DNA of 64,000 nt from Klebsiella spallanzanii (GTDB lineage Bacteria; Pseudomonadota; Gammaproteobacteria; Enterobacterales; Enterobacteriaceae). A model generated the notes under the pieces. The model worked only from the letters and a program-made list of their open reading frames with translations, was not told where the DNA came from and did no database searches. The number at the start of each line of letters is the position of its first letter. Position 1 is the stretch's first letter. Made by a program: the position numbers and the translations under genes. Positions 1-8,510 of this stretch are shown piece by piece. The DNA lies in NCBI RefSeq assembly GCF_902158555.1, contig NZ_CABGGS010000023.1:538325-602324 (forward strand), read 5' to 3'.

Positions 1-111
1 GTACTGAGTATGGGAGCGTGTAAAAACGACAAAATTATTATCAAGGTAGAGGGAGAGGATGAAGAACAGGCGATCGATGAACTCACTGCCTTTTTTTATA
101 CATTAAATTAA
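1..111 (+). CDS. HPr-like phosphocarrier protein, 3' end only
   Basis: The first 37 codons in frame 1 read through to a TAA stop and match the C-terminal part of HPr-type phosphocarriers: a small residue stretch like the family's L-G-x-x-x-G/A-x-x-G segment (here SMGACKND), then a beta strand and an acidic GEDEEQAIDEL helix. The N-terminal part with the phosphorylated histidine lies outside the window, so activity cannot be judged. The stop is followed closely by the PTS IIA gene, and an enzyme I gene lies downstream, so this is probably the dedicated HPr of a self-contained PTS operon. Confidence 0.8.
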   Translation, partial: VLSMGACKNDKIIIKVEGEDEEQAIDELTAFFYTLN

Positions 112-161
112 TGCGGTTATACTATGTCAGACATCAGGATGTAATAAGGACAATAATTTTT

Positions 162-608
162 ATGATGCTTTCAGATGTTATCAATAAAAACGCCCTGCAA
201 ATTAATATGCCAGCGACCGATAAACGGCAAGCGCTCGAATCATTAATTGACCTGCTGTATAAGGATGGTGCAGTTAACGATCCACACGCTTTTATTCAGG
301 ATGTTTACCAACGTGAAGGTGAAGGTAAAACGGGAATTGGTGGCTTTATTGCTATACCTCATGGTAAATCAGATTTTGTTAACAATACCTGTATCGCTAT
401 TGGTTTATTAAAAAAACCAATTGAATGGGAGTCCCTGGACGGTAATAGAGTAAAAGTTATAATTCTTTTTGCCGTAAATAAAAAAGATAAAAATGATTAT
501 TTCGTTAAAATGATGTCACAAGTAGCTCGCATGTTAGGAAAGGAGGAAACTTGCGAGAAATTACTCTCAGCAGCGTCGACGGACGAACTGGTGTCTGCCT
601 TTGAATAA
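162..608 (+). CDS. PTS fructose-type EIIA component
   Basis: Cytoplasmic phosphoryl-transfer domain of the fructose/mannitol (PTS EIIA type 2) family, about 148 residues, the normal size for a stand-alone IIA. The active-site region reads IPHGKSD, with the histidine expected to accept phosphate from HPr. An in-frame ATG at position 111 overlaps the HPr stop, but the leader it adds does not look like the family. An AGGA at 147-150 precedes the paired ATGs at 162 and 165, so a start there is preferred. It lies between HPr and the IIB gene in the same operon, with a gap of about 10 bp to IIB. Confidence 0.85.
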   Translation: MMLSDVINKNALQINMPATDKRQALESLIDLLYKDGAVNDPHAFIQDVYQREGEGKTGIGGFIAIPHGKSDFVNNTCIAIGLLKKPIEWESLDGNRVKVIILFAVNKKDKNDYFVKMMSQVARMLGKEETCEKLLSAASTDELVSAFE

Positions 609-618
609 TCTGGAGTGT

Positions 619-933
619 ATGATGAATATTGTTGGAATTACCGCCTGTACTGCGGGCATTGCCCACACTTATATCGCTAAAGAAAAACTAATCCAGGCTG
701 CCTTGAGTCTGGGGCATAACATTAAAGTAGAAACTCAGGGGTCTATTGGTGTCGATGATAAACTTAGTCCTGAGGATATCGCTAATGCGGACATTGTTAT
801 TTTTGCAACCGATATTGGCATTGGCGGGTTAGAGCGTTTTAAGGATAAGCATGTGGTCGAAGTTCCTATTTCTACCGTAGTCAAATCACCTAAGTCTTTG
901 ATTCAAAAAATACAAGAAAAAATGCAAAAATAA
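619..933 (+). CDS. PTS fructose-type EIIB component
   Basis: Small (about 104 residues) IIB domain of the fructose family. The N-terminal phosphocysteine loop is ITACTAGIAHTYIA, where the cysteine would take phosphate from IIA and pass it to the sugar. An in-frame TTG at 601 overlaps the IIA stop, but GGAG at 612-615 points to the ATG at 619 (or 622). It is transcribed with the IIA and IIC genes; IIC begins 26 bp after its stop. IIA, IIB and IIC are separate polypeptides here, as in the frw and fry-type systems and unlike the fused FruA. The substrate is not readable from this domain. Confidence 0.88.
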   Translation: MMNIVGITACTAGIAHTYIAKEKLIQAALSLGHNIKVETQGSIGVDDKLSPEDIANADIVIFATDIGIGGLERFKDKHVVEVPISTVVKSPKSLIQKIQEKMQK

Positions 934-959
934 TTAACCCTAAATATGAGGGCGATAGT

Positions 960-2033
960 ATGTCTTACAGTATCGGTTTCAAGAAGCATATGTTGACCGG
1001 CGTTTCCTACATGATTCCTGTGGTTGTCGCAGCAGGGCTTTGTATGGCGATTGCAAAAATATTTGGCGGTGCATTTGTTGCCAATGCGACGCAAACGTTG
1101 CCCTGGTTTATCAACCAGCTTGGCGTGGTTGCAATGGGGCTCGTTGTCCCGGTTCTTACTGCCGGCATTGCCTATTCCATTGCCGATCGCCCGGGTATTA
1201 CCCCTGGGCTGATTCTGGGGTTTGTGGCCATTGAAATTAAAGCCGGGTTCCTGGGAGGCATGTTGGCCGGGTTCCTGGTGGGTTACGTCATACTGGCGAT
1301 TCGTCGCTACTTAAAGCTTCCCTCCAGTATGCAGGGGCTGATGCCGGTACTCTTTATCCCCTTGCTTTCAACCCTGATTATTGGCCTGGCGTTTTATCTA
1401 TTTCTGGGACGTCCGGTTGCCATCGCTCAGGCGGCAGTCATTGACTGGATGGGGGGACTTATGGGCGGATCGAGGATGGTACTCGGGGGGATAATTGGTG
1501 CGATGATGGGGTTTGATCTTGGAGGGCCGGTAAATAAATCCGCATCTCTTTTCTCAAATGCCATGCTGGCTCAGGGGATTTATGGCCCGGAAGCGGCGAA
1601 AATTGTCGCGGGTATGGTTCCTCCCATCGGTGTTGCGATTTCCGTGTTTATTTCTCGGCGTAAACGCTATTCTCAGGGAGAAATTGAAGCAGCGAAAGCC
1701 GCGTTTCCTCTCGGATTATGCTTTATCACTGAAGGCGTCCTGCCGTTTGCTGCTGCCGATCCGCTGCGGGTCATTCCTGCCTGTATGGCCGGTTCCGCCA
1801 CAGCTGCCTCGCTAACGATGCTGTGGAACGTTACCAGCACAGTTCCTCACGGCGGGATCTTTGTTATTCCCATCATGGGGAACCCATGGGGATTTGTCGC
1901 TGCGTTAATTATCGGCAGCCTGATTACTGCCGCAGTATTAACCATCCTCAAACCAGTATTAAAAGCATCCGATCAGCAAGATGGCGATGAAGAGGAGCCA
2001 GAAGTTGACGATTTTGAGATTAGCATTAAATAG
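960..2033 (+). CDS. PTS fructose-type EIIC membrane permease
   Basis: Polytopic inner-membrane protein of 357 residues, the usual size for a free-standing fructose-family IIC. Hydrophobic segments run throughout, starting with GVSYMIPVVVAAGLCMA. The signature GGPVNKSA loop, about residue 188, is present, and the chain ends in an acidic cytoplasmic tail (DGDEEEPEVDD). It should bind and translocate the sugar while IIB phosphorylates it. The following enzyme I gene begins about 40 bp downstream, making the cluster self-sufficient. Specificity is unknown, but the adjacent class II aldolase suggests a ketose or a sugar converted to a ketose bisphosphate. Confidence 0.9.
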   Translation: MSYSIGFKKHMLTGVSYMIPVVVAAGLCMAIAKIFGGAFVANATQTLPWFINQLGVVAMGLVVPVLTAGIAYSIADRPGITPGLILGFVAIEIKAGFLGGMLAGFLVGYVILAIRRYLKLPSSMQGLMPVLFIPLLSTLIIGLAFYLFLGRPVAIAQAAVIDWMGGLMGGSRMVLGGIIGAMMGFDLGGPVNKSASLFSNAMLAQGIYGPEAAKIVAGMVPPIGVAISVFISRRKRYSQGEIEAAKAAFPLGLCFITEGVLPFAAADPLRVIPACMAGSATAASLTMLWNVTSTVPHGGIFVIPIMGNPWGFVAALIIGSLITAAVLTILKPVLKASDQQDGDEEEPEVDDFEISIK

Positions 2034-2075
2034 TACATCGCTTACTCAAGATTATTCTAATAGTTGAGGTCCGGT

Positions 2076-3800
2076 ATGTATATTTTGAATGGCATTGCAG
2101 CGTCGCCAGGAATCGCTTTTTGTCAGATTCAGGTGGTACGTAATAATCACAGGTATGCTGAATATTCTGATGCCAGGGAACCCTCCTGTGAGTGGGACCG
2201 CTTTTTAACTGCATTACAGAATTGCATTGAAAGTATGGCTAAATTTCATCAGCAAGCACGACAGCAATACACTGATGATATGGCTAAGGTTTATAAAGCT
2301 TATCTGTTAATGTTGCAGGATGAAGATTATATTGCAAATATCCGGGAGAACATTTTCTCTGATTTGTGCGCTGAGCTGGCGGTTATCAATGAAACAGAGA
2401 GGTTGGTTGGGTGCTTATTAAAGTCTAAGTCGATCTATTTGAATCAGCGAGTTGAGGATATTCGCGCAATAGAAAAAATGCTGCTGGACTGTCTGGCGAA
2501 TAAAATTATTGTTGAGCTTTCCGATTGTCCGCAAAAAATGATTATTGTTGCGGATGAACTGACGCCAGCGGATACCATTGTCTATAACCCTGAGCAGCTG
2601 CAGGGATTTATCACTTGCCGCGGAGGGGTGACTTCTCACTCGGTGATTCTGGCAAAAGAGCTGGGGATCCCTGCCATTGTTGGTGTCACGATGGATCTCG
2701 ACAGCCTGGTAGACGGTCAGCCAGCAATCGTTGATGGCGACAGTGGGGTTATCTATGTTGATCCTGATGAGCAGTGTATCGCTCGGTATCAACAGCTCAT
2801 TACACAATTAGCGCAGCGCAAAGAGACACTAAGGCGTTTTGTTATCGATGCTGCCCATACGCCAGAGAAGATTGCAGTGTGCGCCAATATTACGGCCCTT
2901 AGCGAAGCTCAGAGAGCTCTCGAACAGTATGCCGATGGTATTGGACTGGTCAGGACCGAATTTTTGTATATGAATCGAGATCGGTTTCCGGATGAGGATG
3001 AACAGTTTCATTTTTATCAATCGCTGGCCCTGCTTATGGCACAAAAGGAGATTGTCATTCGTACCCTGGATATCGGCGGGGACAAGCAGGCGGATTACAT
3101 TGGTATTCCTGCGGAGGAGAATCCATTTCTTGGCTATCGAGCTGTTCGCTACTGTCTGGATAATAAAGATATTTTCAAACAACAGCTGCGAGCTATTATT
3201 CGTGCCTCGGCGTTTGGCCGGATTAAAATATTAATTCCGATGATTGCCACGCTGGAAGAGCTTTGGGAAACAAAGGCGCTGATAGCTGATATTAAGCAGT
3301 CATTAAGTATGCAGCAAATTGCATATGACGAAAATATACCTGTCGGCATAATGATTGAGACACCTGCTGCTGCCATGCTTGCTGATGTTTTTGCCAGCCG
3401 CTGCGATTTTTTCAGTATCGGTAGTAACGATCTTACGCAATACATCACCGCCAGCGATCGAAATAACAGCAAAGTCCAGCACTTATATCAGCCGCATCAT
3501 CCTGCGGTGTTGCGTGCGATTAAGCAAGTTATTGATGCTGCAAAAAAACACCTGATTCCTGTTCACGTGTGTGGCGAAATAGCTTCAAATAAAAATATGT
3601 TACCTTTCCTGATTGCTGCCGGTGTTGATGAACTCAGCGTCACGCCATTAAGCGTTCCGCAAGTGAAATATACGGTAGCGAAAATGGCAACGGTGAAATG
3701 TGAATCATGGCTGAAATCACTCTTGTCAACATATGAAATGGAAAAAATAGAGTCATTGCTCTCCGGAATGGCTAAAGAAATAGACGTACTAGAATTTTAG
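2076..3800 (+). CDS. PTS enzyme I (phosphoenolpyruvate-protein phosphotransferase)
   Basis: Full-length enzyme I of about 574 residues, close to housekeeping PtsI. It takes phosphate from PEP and passes it to HPr. The N-terminal domain holds the active-site histidine in GGVTSHSVILAKELGIPAIVG. The C-terminal PEP-binding barrel contains GIGLVRTEFLYM, a DIGGDKQADY strand, GSNDLTQY and the catalytic cysteine motif HVCGE. An upstream TTG at 2064 is possible, but GAGG at 2067-2070 favours the ATG at 2076. An enzyme I inside a sugar operon suggests the system can work apart from the central ptsHI, though cross-talk is likely. Confidence 0.92.
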   Translation: MYILNGIAASPGIAFCQIQVVRNNHRYAEYSDAREPSCEWDRFLTALQNCIESMAKFHQQARQQYTDDMAKVYKAYLLMLQDEDYIANIRENIFSDLCAELAVINETERLVGCLLKSKSIYLNQRVEDIRAIEKMLLDCLANKIIVELSDCPQKMIIVADELTPADTIVYNPEQLQGFITCRGGVTSHSVILAKELGIPAIVGVTMDLDSLVDGQPAIVDGDSGVIYVDPDEQCIARYQQLITQLAQRKETLRRFVIDAAHTPEKIAVCANITALSEAQRALEQYADGIGLVRTEFLYMNRDRFPDEDEQFHFYQSLALLMAQKEIVIRTLDIGGDKQADYIGIPAEENPFLGYRAVRYCLDNKDIFKQQLRAIIRASAFGRIKILIPMIATLEELWETKALIADIKQSLSMQQIAYDENIPVGIMIETPAAAMLADVFASRCDFFSIGSNDLTQYITASDRNNSKVQHLYQPHHPAVLRAIKQVIDAAKKHLIPVHVCGEIASNKNMLPFLIAAGVDELSVTPLSVPQVKYTVAKMATVKCESWLKSLLSTYEMEKIESLLSGMAKEIDVLEF

Positions 3801-3894
3801 TCGTTAGTTAAAGAGTTCATCTGTTATTTCAGATAGTTAGATCTGGAAGGGATGATTGTTGTGTAAAATCACTTTCTATGCAGAGGTATAAAAT

Positions 3895-4758
3895 ATGTAT
3901 GTCACAATGAAAACTATTTTAGATGATGCTAATCGCCATTATTATGGCGTTATTTCCGCCAGCGTTATTAATCTTGAGTTAGTCCGTGGGGCGATTCGGG
4001 CAGCACAAGAGGAGAATGCACCGATCATTATTAATATAGGTCAGGGGCAAATGAGTAAGCACGGTGATGGTGAAATTATCTCTAAGATTGTACGGACTCT
4101 GGCAGCGCGTGCAACCGTACCGGTAGCGCTGAATCTTGATCACGGTAAAGATTATGAGCGTATTACCCACGCTTTTCGCCATCAGTTTTCATCCATTATG
4201 ATTGATGCCTCCGAATATCCGATGGAAGAGAATATTCGGCGCACCAAAGATGTCGTAACTTTATGCCACTCGCAAAATGTGACGGTTGAAGGAGAGATCG
4301 GTTTTATTGGTCAGGCCGCCAATGCGGATGATGAAAAATTTGACCTCTATACTCGCGTTGAAGATGCTGTCCATTTCTTTGAGGCTACCGGAGTTGATGC
4401 GCTGGCGATAGCCGTGGGGACTGCGCATGGTAAATACCCGGCCAATCGTGCACCTAAAATCGATTTTGATCGTATCAGCCAAATTAAACAAGCTACTCAG
4501 AAACCGCTGGTGCTTCATGGAGGGTCTGATTCCGGGGAAGAAAATATCCGCCAGGCCGTTATTTGCGGCATTAATAAAATTAACGTTTGTACCGACACGT
4601 TCGTCAGCTGCAAAGAGGGCTTGAGAACAATGCTGCAAGAGACGCCGGATATTGATTTCATGTCTATGATGATCAATATGGAAAATCAGGCTAAAGAAAC
4701 GCTACAAAACTATATTCGTATTTCTGGCTCCAGCGGTAAAGCGAGTCACTTTAGATAA
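3895..4758 (+). CDS. Class II ketose-bisphosphate aldolase
   Basis: Zinc-dependent class II aldolase of 287 residues, the size of GatY/KbaY tagatose-bisphosphate and FbaA-like fructose-bisphosphate aldolases. Visible metal and phosphate motifs are NLDHGKD (zinc His), VEGEIG, AVGTAHGKYP and LHGGSDSG, then INKINVCTD. The family usually has HGGSG; here the second glycine is Asp-Ser-Gly. It would cleave the phosphorylated product of the upstream PTS into dihydroxyacetone phosphate and an aldehyde. It lies 94 bp after enzyme I. No dedicated phosphosugar kinase is visible between 1 and 5.3 kb, so the kinase may be elsewhere. Exact substrate unknown. Confidence 0.88.
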   Translation: MYVTMKTILDDANRHYYGVISASVINLELVRGAIRAAQEENAPIIINIGQGQMSKHGDGEIISKIVRTLAARATVPVALNLDHGKDYERITHAFRHQFSSIMIDASEYPMEENIRRTKDVVTLCHSQNVTVEGEIGFIGQAANADDEKFDLYTRVEDAVHFFEATGVDALAIAVGTAHGKYPANRAPKIDFDRISQIKQATQKPLVLHGGSDSGEENIRQAVICGINKINVCTDTFVSCKEGLRTMLQETPDIDFMSMMINMENQAKETLQNYIRISGSSGKASHFR

Positions 4759-4805
4759 ATTATCACAACCTTTAACACCGGGTTTTATAGCAAATGACTT
4801 AGCTT

Positions 4806-4841
4806 GCGCGCAGGCGCCAGGGGATTCGTACGCCCGCGCGC
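4806..4841 (+). repeat. GC-rich stem-loop ahead of the cupin gene
   Basis: Two 11-base arms (4806-4816 and 4831-4841) pair with a single A-C mismatch around a 14-base loop. They form a very GC-rich hairpin in an otherwise AT-leaning operon. It ends a few bases before the GGGAGG ribosome-binding site of the next gene and has no T tract. It is therefore more likely an mRNA-stability or translation element than a terminator. Confidence 0.5.
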
Positions 4842-4858
4842 GGCCGGGAGGAAAAATA

Positions 4859-5278
4859 ATGCAATATTCGGTAAAAATTGGACAGTATGATGGAGCTGGC
4901 CTGCAGTGCATGGTTGAAAGCGCTGACTGGTTTGTCGGAATAAAAAACTGGAAACCCGAAAATGATATCCAGTATATCGATACGCTAGAACGCCATTTAT
5001 TAACTGACGAGGTTTTCATTTTGTTAGATGGGAAATGTACTCTGCTGGTTATTGATGAAAATGATAGCGCAAAATTTCATTTTCAATATATTTCAATGGA
5101 ACCTTATAAGGTGTACTGCATCCCGAAAGGTGCCTGGCACAATACGATTACCTGGCCAGGCGTCAAGCTGGCGTTGATCGAAAATCGTAACACCAGCGTG
5201 GAGAACAGCGAGTTTATGCTGTTAAGCCGCGCTATGCGCGAGCAAATAATCTCTGCGCTGGCATCACCTGTTAGCTAA
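4859..5278 (+). CDS. Cupin-fold conserved protein of PTS operon
   Basis: Cytoplasmic protein of 139 residues with a single small beta-barrel (cupin) pattern: LLTDEVFILLDGKCTLLV in the first half and YCIPKGAWHNTITWPGVKLALIEN in the second. The histidine of GAWHN is the only obvious metal-type ligand, and the first motif lacks the classical HxH pair. The enzymatic role is therefore unclear; sugar isomerase/epimerase or a sugar-sensing function are both possible. It has a strong GGGAGG ribosome-binding site and is the last gene of the PTS operon, ending 4 bp from the convergent aminotransferase gene. Function not recognised. Confidence 0.7.
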   Translation: MQYSVKIGQYDGAGLQCMVESADWFVGIKNWKPENDIQYIDTLERHLLTDEVFILLDGKCTLLVIDENDSAKFHFQYISMEPYKVYCIPKGAWHNTITWPGVKLALIENRNTSVENSEFMLLSRAMREQIISALASPVS

Positions 5279-5282
5279 GACA

Positions 5283-6491
5283 TCAACGGAGTTCTCCGCA
5301 AGCGCGAGCGATGCTCTGACAGGCTGAGTCCAGCAGGGCATCATCCAGCGCGTAAGCCAGACGCAGATACCCTGGTGCGCCAAATGCCGTCCCGGGTAGA
5401 GTGGCAACATGAGCTTCGGTTAACAGGTAATCGGCAACCGCAACGTCATCATTGAGCTGAACGCCTGCGGGGGTTGATTTACCGATAAGGCCGGAACAAT
5501 TTGCGAAGATATAAAATGCGGCCTGCGGCGCGCTGGCGCTTAGCCCATCGACCTGGTCTATCATCGCCATCACTCGATCGCGGCGCCTGACGAGGATGGC
5601 CTGCCACTGCGGCAGAAAATCGGCGGGTTGGGTCAGCGCGGCAACGCCCGCAGCTTGCGCGAGCGAACAAGGATTGGAGGTGCTTTGCGATTGAAGAATC
5701 GTCATTGCAGAAATTAACCAGGCAGGCCCGGCGGCATAGCCCAGGCGCCAGCCGGTCATGGAAAACCCTTTGGAGAGACCATTCACCGTCAAGATACGCT
5801 CACGCAGCGCTGGCGCAACCTGAGCCAGCGTGCAGAAAGGTGCGCCGTCGTAGCGCAGCGCCTCATAAATATCGTCCGCCAGAATCAGTACCTGCGGTGC
5901 GGCCTGCAGTATTTTCGCCAGCGCTTGCAGCTCCTCGCGGCTATACAGCGCACCCGTTGGATTGGATGGGGAGTTGAGGATAAGCCAGCGGGTACGCGGA
6001 GTAATGGCTGCGGCCAGAGACTGCGGCGTCAGCTTCCAGCCATTTTGTTCCTGGGTTGCAACGATGACGGGCTCGCCATCCGCCAGCGCTACCATATCGG
6101 GATAGGAAACCCAGTAAGGTGCGGGAATAATAGCTTCCAGACCGCTGCTCAGCGTGGCCTGTAGCGCATTAAAAATCAGCTGCTTAGCACCTGTGCCGGC
6201 AATAATCTCCTGAGAGGTGAAGCGCAGGTCATTGTCACGGGTGAATTTATCAATAATGGCGGCTTTAAGGGCGGCGGTGCCGCCGACCGCGGTGTACTTT
6301 GTTTCACCTTGACGGATAGCGTCGATACCCGCCTGGCCAATCGCCGCAGGCGTAGCAAAGTCCAGTTCACCGAGGCCAAGACTAATAATGTCGATTTTCT
6401 GCTGCTGCAGGGTACGGACCCGGTCGGCGATGGCCGCCGTCGGCGAAGGGCGAACTCGCCGCATACGCGGCGCGAGAAATTGTGCTGACAT
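5283..6491 (-). CDS. Pyridoxal-phosphate aminotransferase class I (aspartate aminotransferase-like)
   Basis: Fold-type I aminotransferase of 402 residues, normal for the family. It shows SLGLGELDFATP near the N-terminus, GAKQLIFNAL for cofactor phosphate, NSPSNPTG (the conserved Asn), ILADDIYEALRYDG (Asp-Tyr pair) and NGLSKGFSMTGWRLGY with the Schiff-base lysine. A longer reading frame extends to 6752 but overlaps the preceding gene; the ATG at 6491 has an AAGAGAG ribosome-binding site. It is the last gene of a leftward group with a DapA-like lyase and pxpA. It probably removes or adds an amino group on an intermediate of the island's pathway. Amino-acid specificity cannot be read. Confidence 0.88.
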   Translation of the reverse strand: MSAQFLAPRMRRVRPSPTAAIADRVRTLQQQKIDIISLGLGELDFATPAAIGQAGIDAIRQGETKYTAVGGTAALKAAIIDKFTRDNDLRFTSQEIIAGTGAKQLIFNALQATLSSGLEAIIPAPYWVSYPDMVALADGEPVIVATQEQNGWKLTPQSLAAAITPRTRWLILNSPSNPTGALYSREELQALAKILQAAPQVLILADDIYEALRYDGAPFCTLAQVAPALRERILTVNGLSKGFSMTGWRLGYAAGPAWLISAMTILQSQSTSNPCSLAQAAGVAALTQPADFLPQWQAILVRRRDRVMAMIDQVDGLSASAPQAAFYIFANCSGLIGKSTPAGVQLNDDVAVADYLLTEAHVATLPGTAFGAPGYLRLAYALDDALLDSACQSIARACGELR

Positions 6492-6553
6492 AGTGCTCTC
6501 TTTGGTTAGACGCCGCATTTCATCGCGCGGCGTATTCGTTTGTTTCAGGGGAT

Positions 6554-7477
6554 TCAGGCCGGTAGCGAGACGCCGCTGCGGGCATCGGCGGCGAGTCGCT
6601 GAAGCTCCGCCTGGGTTTCGGCAATCACCTCCGGGGTAACATCGACTAGCGGTGAACGTACATGTCCGCCGTTGAAGCCGCGCAGATTCATTGCTGCCTT
6701 CACCAGCTGCGGCTGGCCATGGCGACGCGCAAGAGCACGGAAGCCGTACCATAGGCGGTGCAGCTCTCTGGCGGCGATGGCATCGCCTCGCTCCAGCGCA
6801 CGGAAACTGGCTAATACCAGCTCAGGCAGCGCACCGCTGTTGGTCGTGCTTATCCCATCGAAACCGCACATCATTGGGCCTAAAAATGCCAGGTCTGAAG
6901 CGCAGAACAGGCGCAGACGCCCGGACAACCGGTTGGCGATTTGGTCAATAACGGTTGGACTCAGGTCGCCTTGTTTGATGCCTACAACCTGCGGAATATC
7001 TGCCAACTGCTCCAGAAGCGCAGGAGGGAGGGTAATGCCGATACCCGGCGCGTTGTATACCAGAATCCCGGTTTTAGATAACGGCGCCATTTGTTGGAAA
7101 AAATTCACGATTTGCGTATCGGTGACTTCGGAAACAAAAGGCGGCGTAACCATCGGCAGGCCGCCGAGATCGCCTGCCAGCGTGGTTAATTCACGGACTA
7201 CCCGGGCATCGGAGCCTGCGCTGCACAGCATCACCGGAACGCGATCGCCGACAACCTGCATCACGTGACGGAAAATGGTTGCTCGCTCCTCAGGGCTCAG
7301 CGCCGGGAATTCGCCGTAGGTTCCGCCTATCAGGACGCCGTCATAGCCGAGGTCAATGACGCGCTCGATATTGGCGGCCAGACCGGCGAAATCAATCTCT
7401 CCCTGTTCGGTAAAAGGGGTCACGGTAATATTGAAGATCCCGCGTAGTCTTTCACGGCATTCAATCCTGTCTTTCAT
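6554..7477 (-). CDS. Dihydrodipicolinate synthase (DapA)-family lyase
   Basis: TIM-barrel class I aldolase/lyase of 307 residues. It has the GGTYGEFPAL loop (family G-T-T/x-G-E), the active-site tyrosine in VYNAPG and the Schiff-base lysine in VVGIKQGD. All core catalytic residues of the family are therefore present. Members cleave or form 2-oxo acids using pyruvate or related aldehydes; many in catabolic operons are not lysine-biosynthetic. It lies between the aminotransferase and pxpA genes with small gaps. A second, diverged family member lies at 14.7 kb in the rightward operon. Substrate unknown. Confidence 0.85.
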   Translation of the reverse strand: MKDRIECRERLRGIFNITVTPFTEQGEIDFAGLAANIERVIDLGYDGVLIGGTYGEFPALSPEERATIFRHVMQVVGDRVPVMLCSAGSDARVVRELTTLAGDLGGLPMVTPPFVSEVTDTQIVNFFQQMAPLSKTGILVYNAPGIGITLPPALLEQLADIPQVVGIKQGDLSPTVIDQIANRLSGRLRLFCASDLAFLGPMMCGFDGISTTNSGALPELVLASFRALERGDAIAARELHRLWYGFRALARRHGQPQLVKAAMNLRGFNGGHVRSPLVDVTPEVIAETQAELQRLAADARSGVSLPA

Positions 7478-7561
7478 CTCTCTCTCCTTAACTGGTCATG
7501 CCACGACGGCATGACGATGGTCTGGTGGTTGGTGACCGGCGGCTGCCTGTCGATGGTGCAA

Positions 7562-7582
7562 ATGCGCACGATAAGTGCGCAT
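7562..7582. repeat. Inverted repeat between pxpA and the DapA-like gene
   Basis: ATGCGCAC and GTGCGCAT form perfect 8-base arms around GATAA. Pairing can extend outward with a small bulge. It lies in the 131-bp gap between two leftward genes. It has no strong T run, so it may be a processing or stability hairpin, or an operator. Confidence 0.45.
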
Positions 7583-7608
7583 CATTTGTGCATTTATGTT
7601 GCAACGGC

Positions 7609-8385
7609 TTATAGATGACTCAGCTGGCTGAGCGGGCGAATGACGACGCCAGCGGCGGTCAGACGTTCGCGCAGCGTGCGGGCGATGGCCACGCCCTGCG
7701 GGTTATCGCCATGGACGCATAGGGTATGAACGGGCATTGGGATTTTGACCCCGCTAATGGTACGAATCGCTTGTTCTTCAATCATTTGTAGCGCACGACT
7801 GGCGGCGCGTTCGGGGTCGCGGATAATGGCGTCCGGCAAATGTCGCGGCAGAGTCAATCCGTTTTCACCGTAGCTGCGGTCGGCGAACACTTCACAGGCG
7901 ACGCGCAGCCCGGCCTTGCGCGCCGCGCGTTCTGTCGCATTGTGCGGCGTAGTGACCAGCACCAGCTGGCGGTCCACGGCGAGAATAGCGCTGACGATGG
8001 CTTCCGATAAGGCATCGTCGGTGAAGGCCTGGGTAGCCATTGCGCCGTGTAGCTTGACGTGGGTCATCATATGACCGCAGACCCGCGCCATGGCCTGCAT
8101 GGCGCCCAGTTGGTACACCACCATTTTACCAACGTCCGCTGGGCTATCACCGGTAATCGTGCGCCTGCCAAAACCCCAAAGATCAAGAAACCCCGGATGG
8201 GCCCCGACGTCCAGCCCGCGCGCTCTGGCATGGGTGATAGTGCGGTGCATCACCAGCGCATCGCCGGCGTGAAAACCACAGGCGACGTTGGCTGAGGTCA
8301 CCAGATCCAGCATGGCTTCATCGTCGCCAACGCTGAATTGACCAAAACTTTCACCCAGATCTGAATTCAGGTCCACTTCTTGCAT
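7609..8385 (-). CDS. pxpA: 5-oxoprolinase subunit PxpA (LamB/YcsF family)
   Basis: 258-residue protein of the LamB/YcsF family, matching the size of PxpA. It begins with the family signature DLNSDLGESFG and contains NVACGFHAGD, DVGAHPGF and the C-terminal VHGDNPQ. PxpA works with PxpB and PxpC to hydrolyse 5-oxoproline (pyroglutamate) to glutamate using ATP. Here pxpA is divergent from the transporter and pxpB/pxpC operon, about 3.9 kb away, instead of contiguous. A longer frame reaches 8520, but GAGGAG just before the ATG at 8385 settles the start. Expression probably shares the palindrome at 8404-8415. Confidence 0.92.
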   Translation of the reverse strand: MQEVDLNSDLGESFGQFSVGDDEAMLDLVTSANVACGFHAGDALVMHRTITHARARGLDVGAHPGFLDLWGFGRRTITGDSPADVGKMVVYQLGAMQAMARVCGHMMTHVKLHGAMATQAFTDDALSEAIVSAILAVDRQLVLVTTPHNATERAARKAGLRVACEVFADRSYGENGLTLPRHLPDAIIRDPERAASRALQMIEEQAIRTISGVKIPMPVHTLCVHGDNPQGVAIARTLRERLTAAGVVIRPLSQLSHL

Positions 8386-8403
8386 GATTACTCCTCGAGA
8401 CAG

Positions 8404-8415
8404 TTGGTATACCAA
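8404..8415. promoter_or_regulatory. Candidate GntR operator palindrome
   Basis: TTGGTATACCAA is a perfect 12-base palindrome in the 125-bp divergent region between pxpA and the ABC-binding-protein gene. GntR/FadR-type regulators commonly bind GTATAC-centred palindromes, and an FCD-domain GntR gene lies in the rightward operon at 14.0 kb. Binding is inferred, not shown. Confidence 0.55.
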
Positions 8416-8510
8416 ATGCATGCAATGAGAATGCCAAAGGGTAAAAGCCAAAATGACGTCGCTGGCGAATGTGCCGATGAGCGAATGTTTAACCAGGAGA
8501 GAGTGAGCAG

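Noticed and set aside
6492..6752. Upstream extension of the aminotransferase frame
   Set aside because: It overlaps the DapA-like gene, has non-aminotransferase composition, and a good ribosome-binding site supports the start at 6491.
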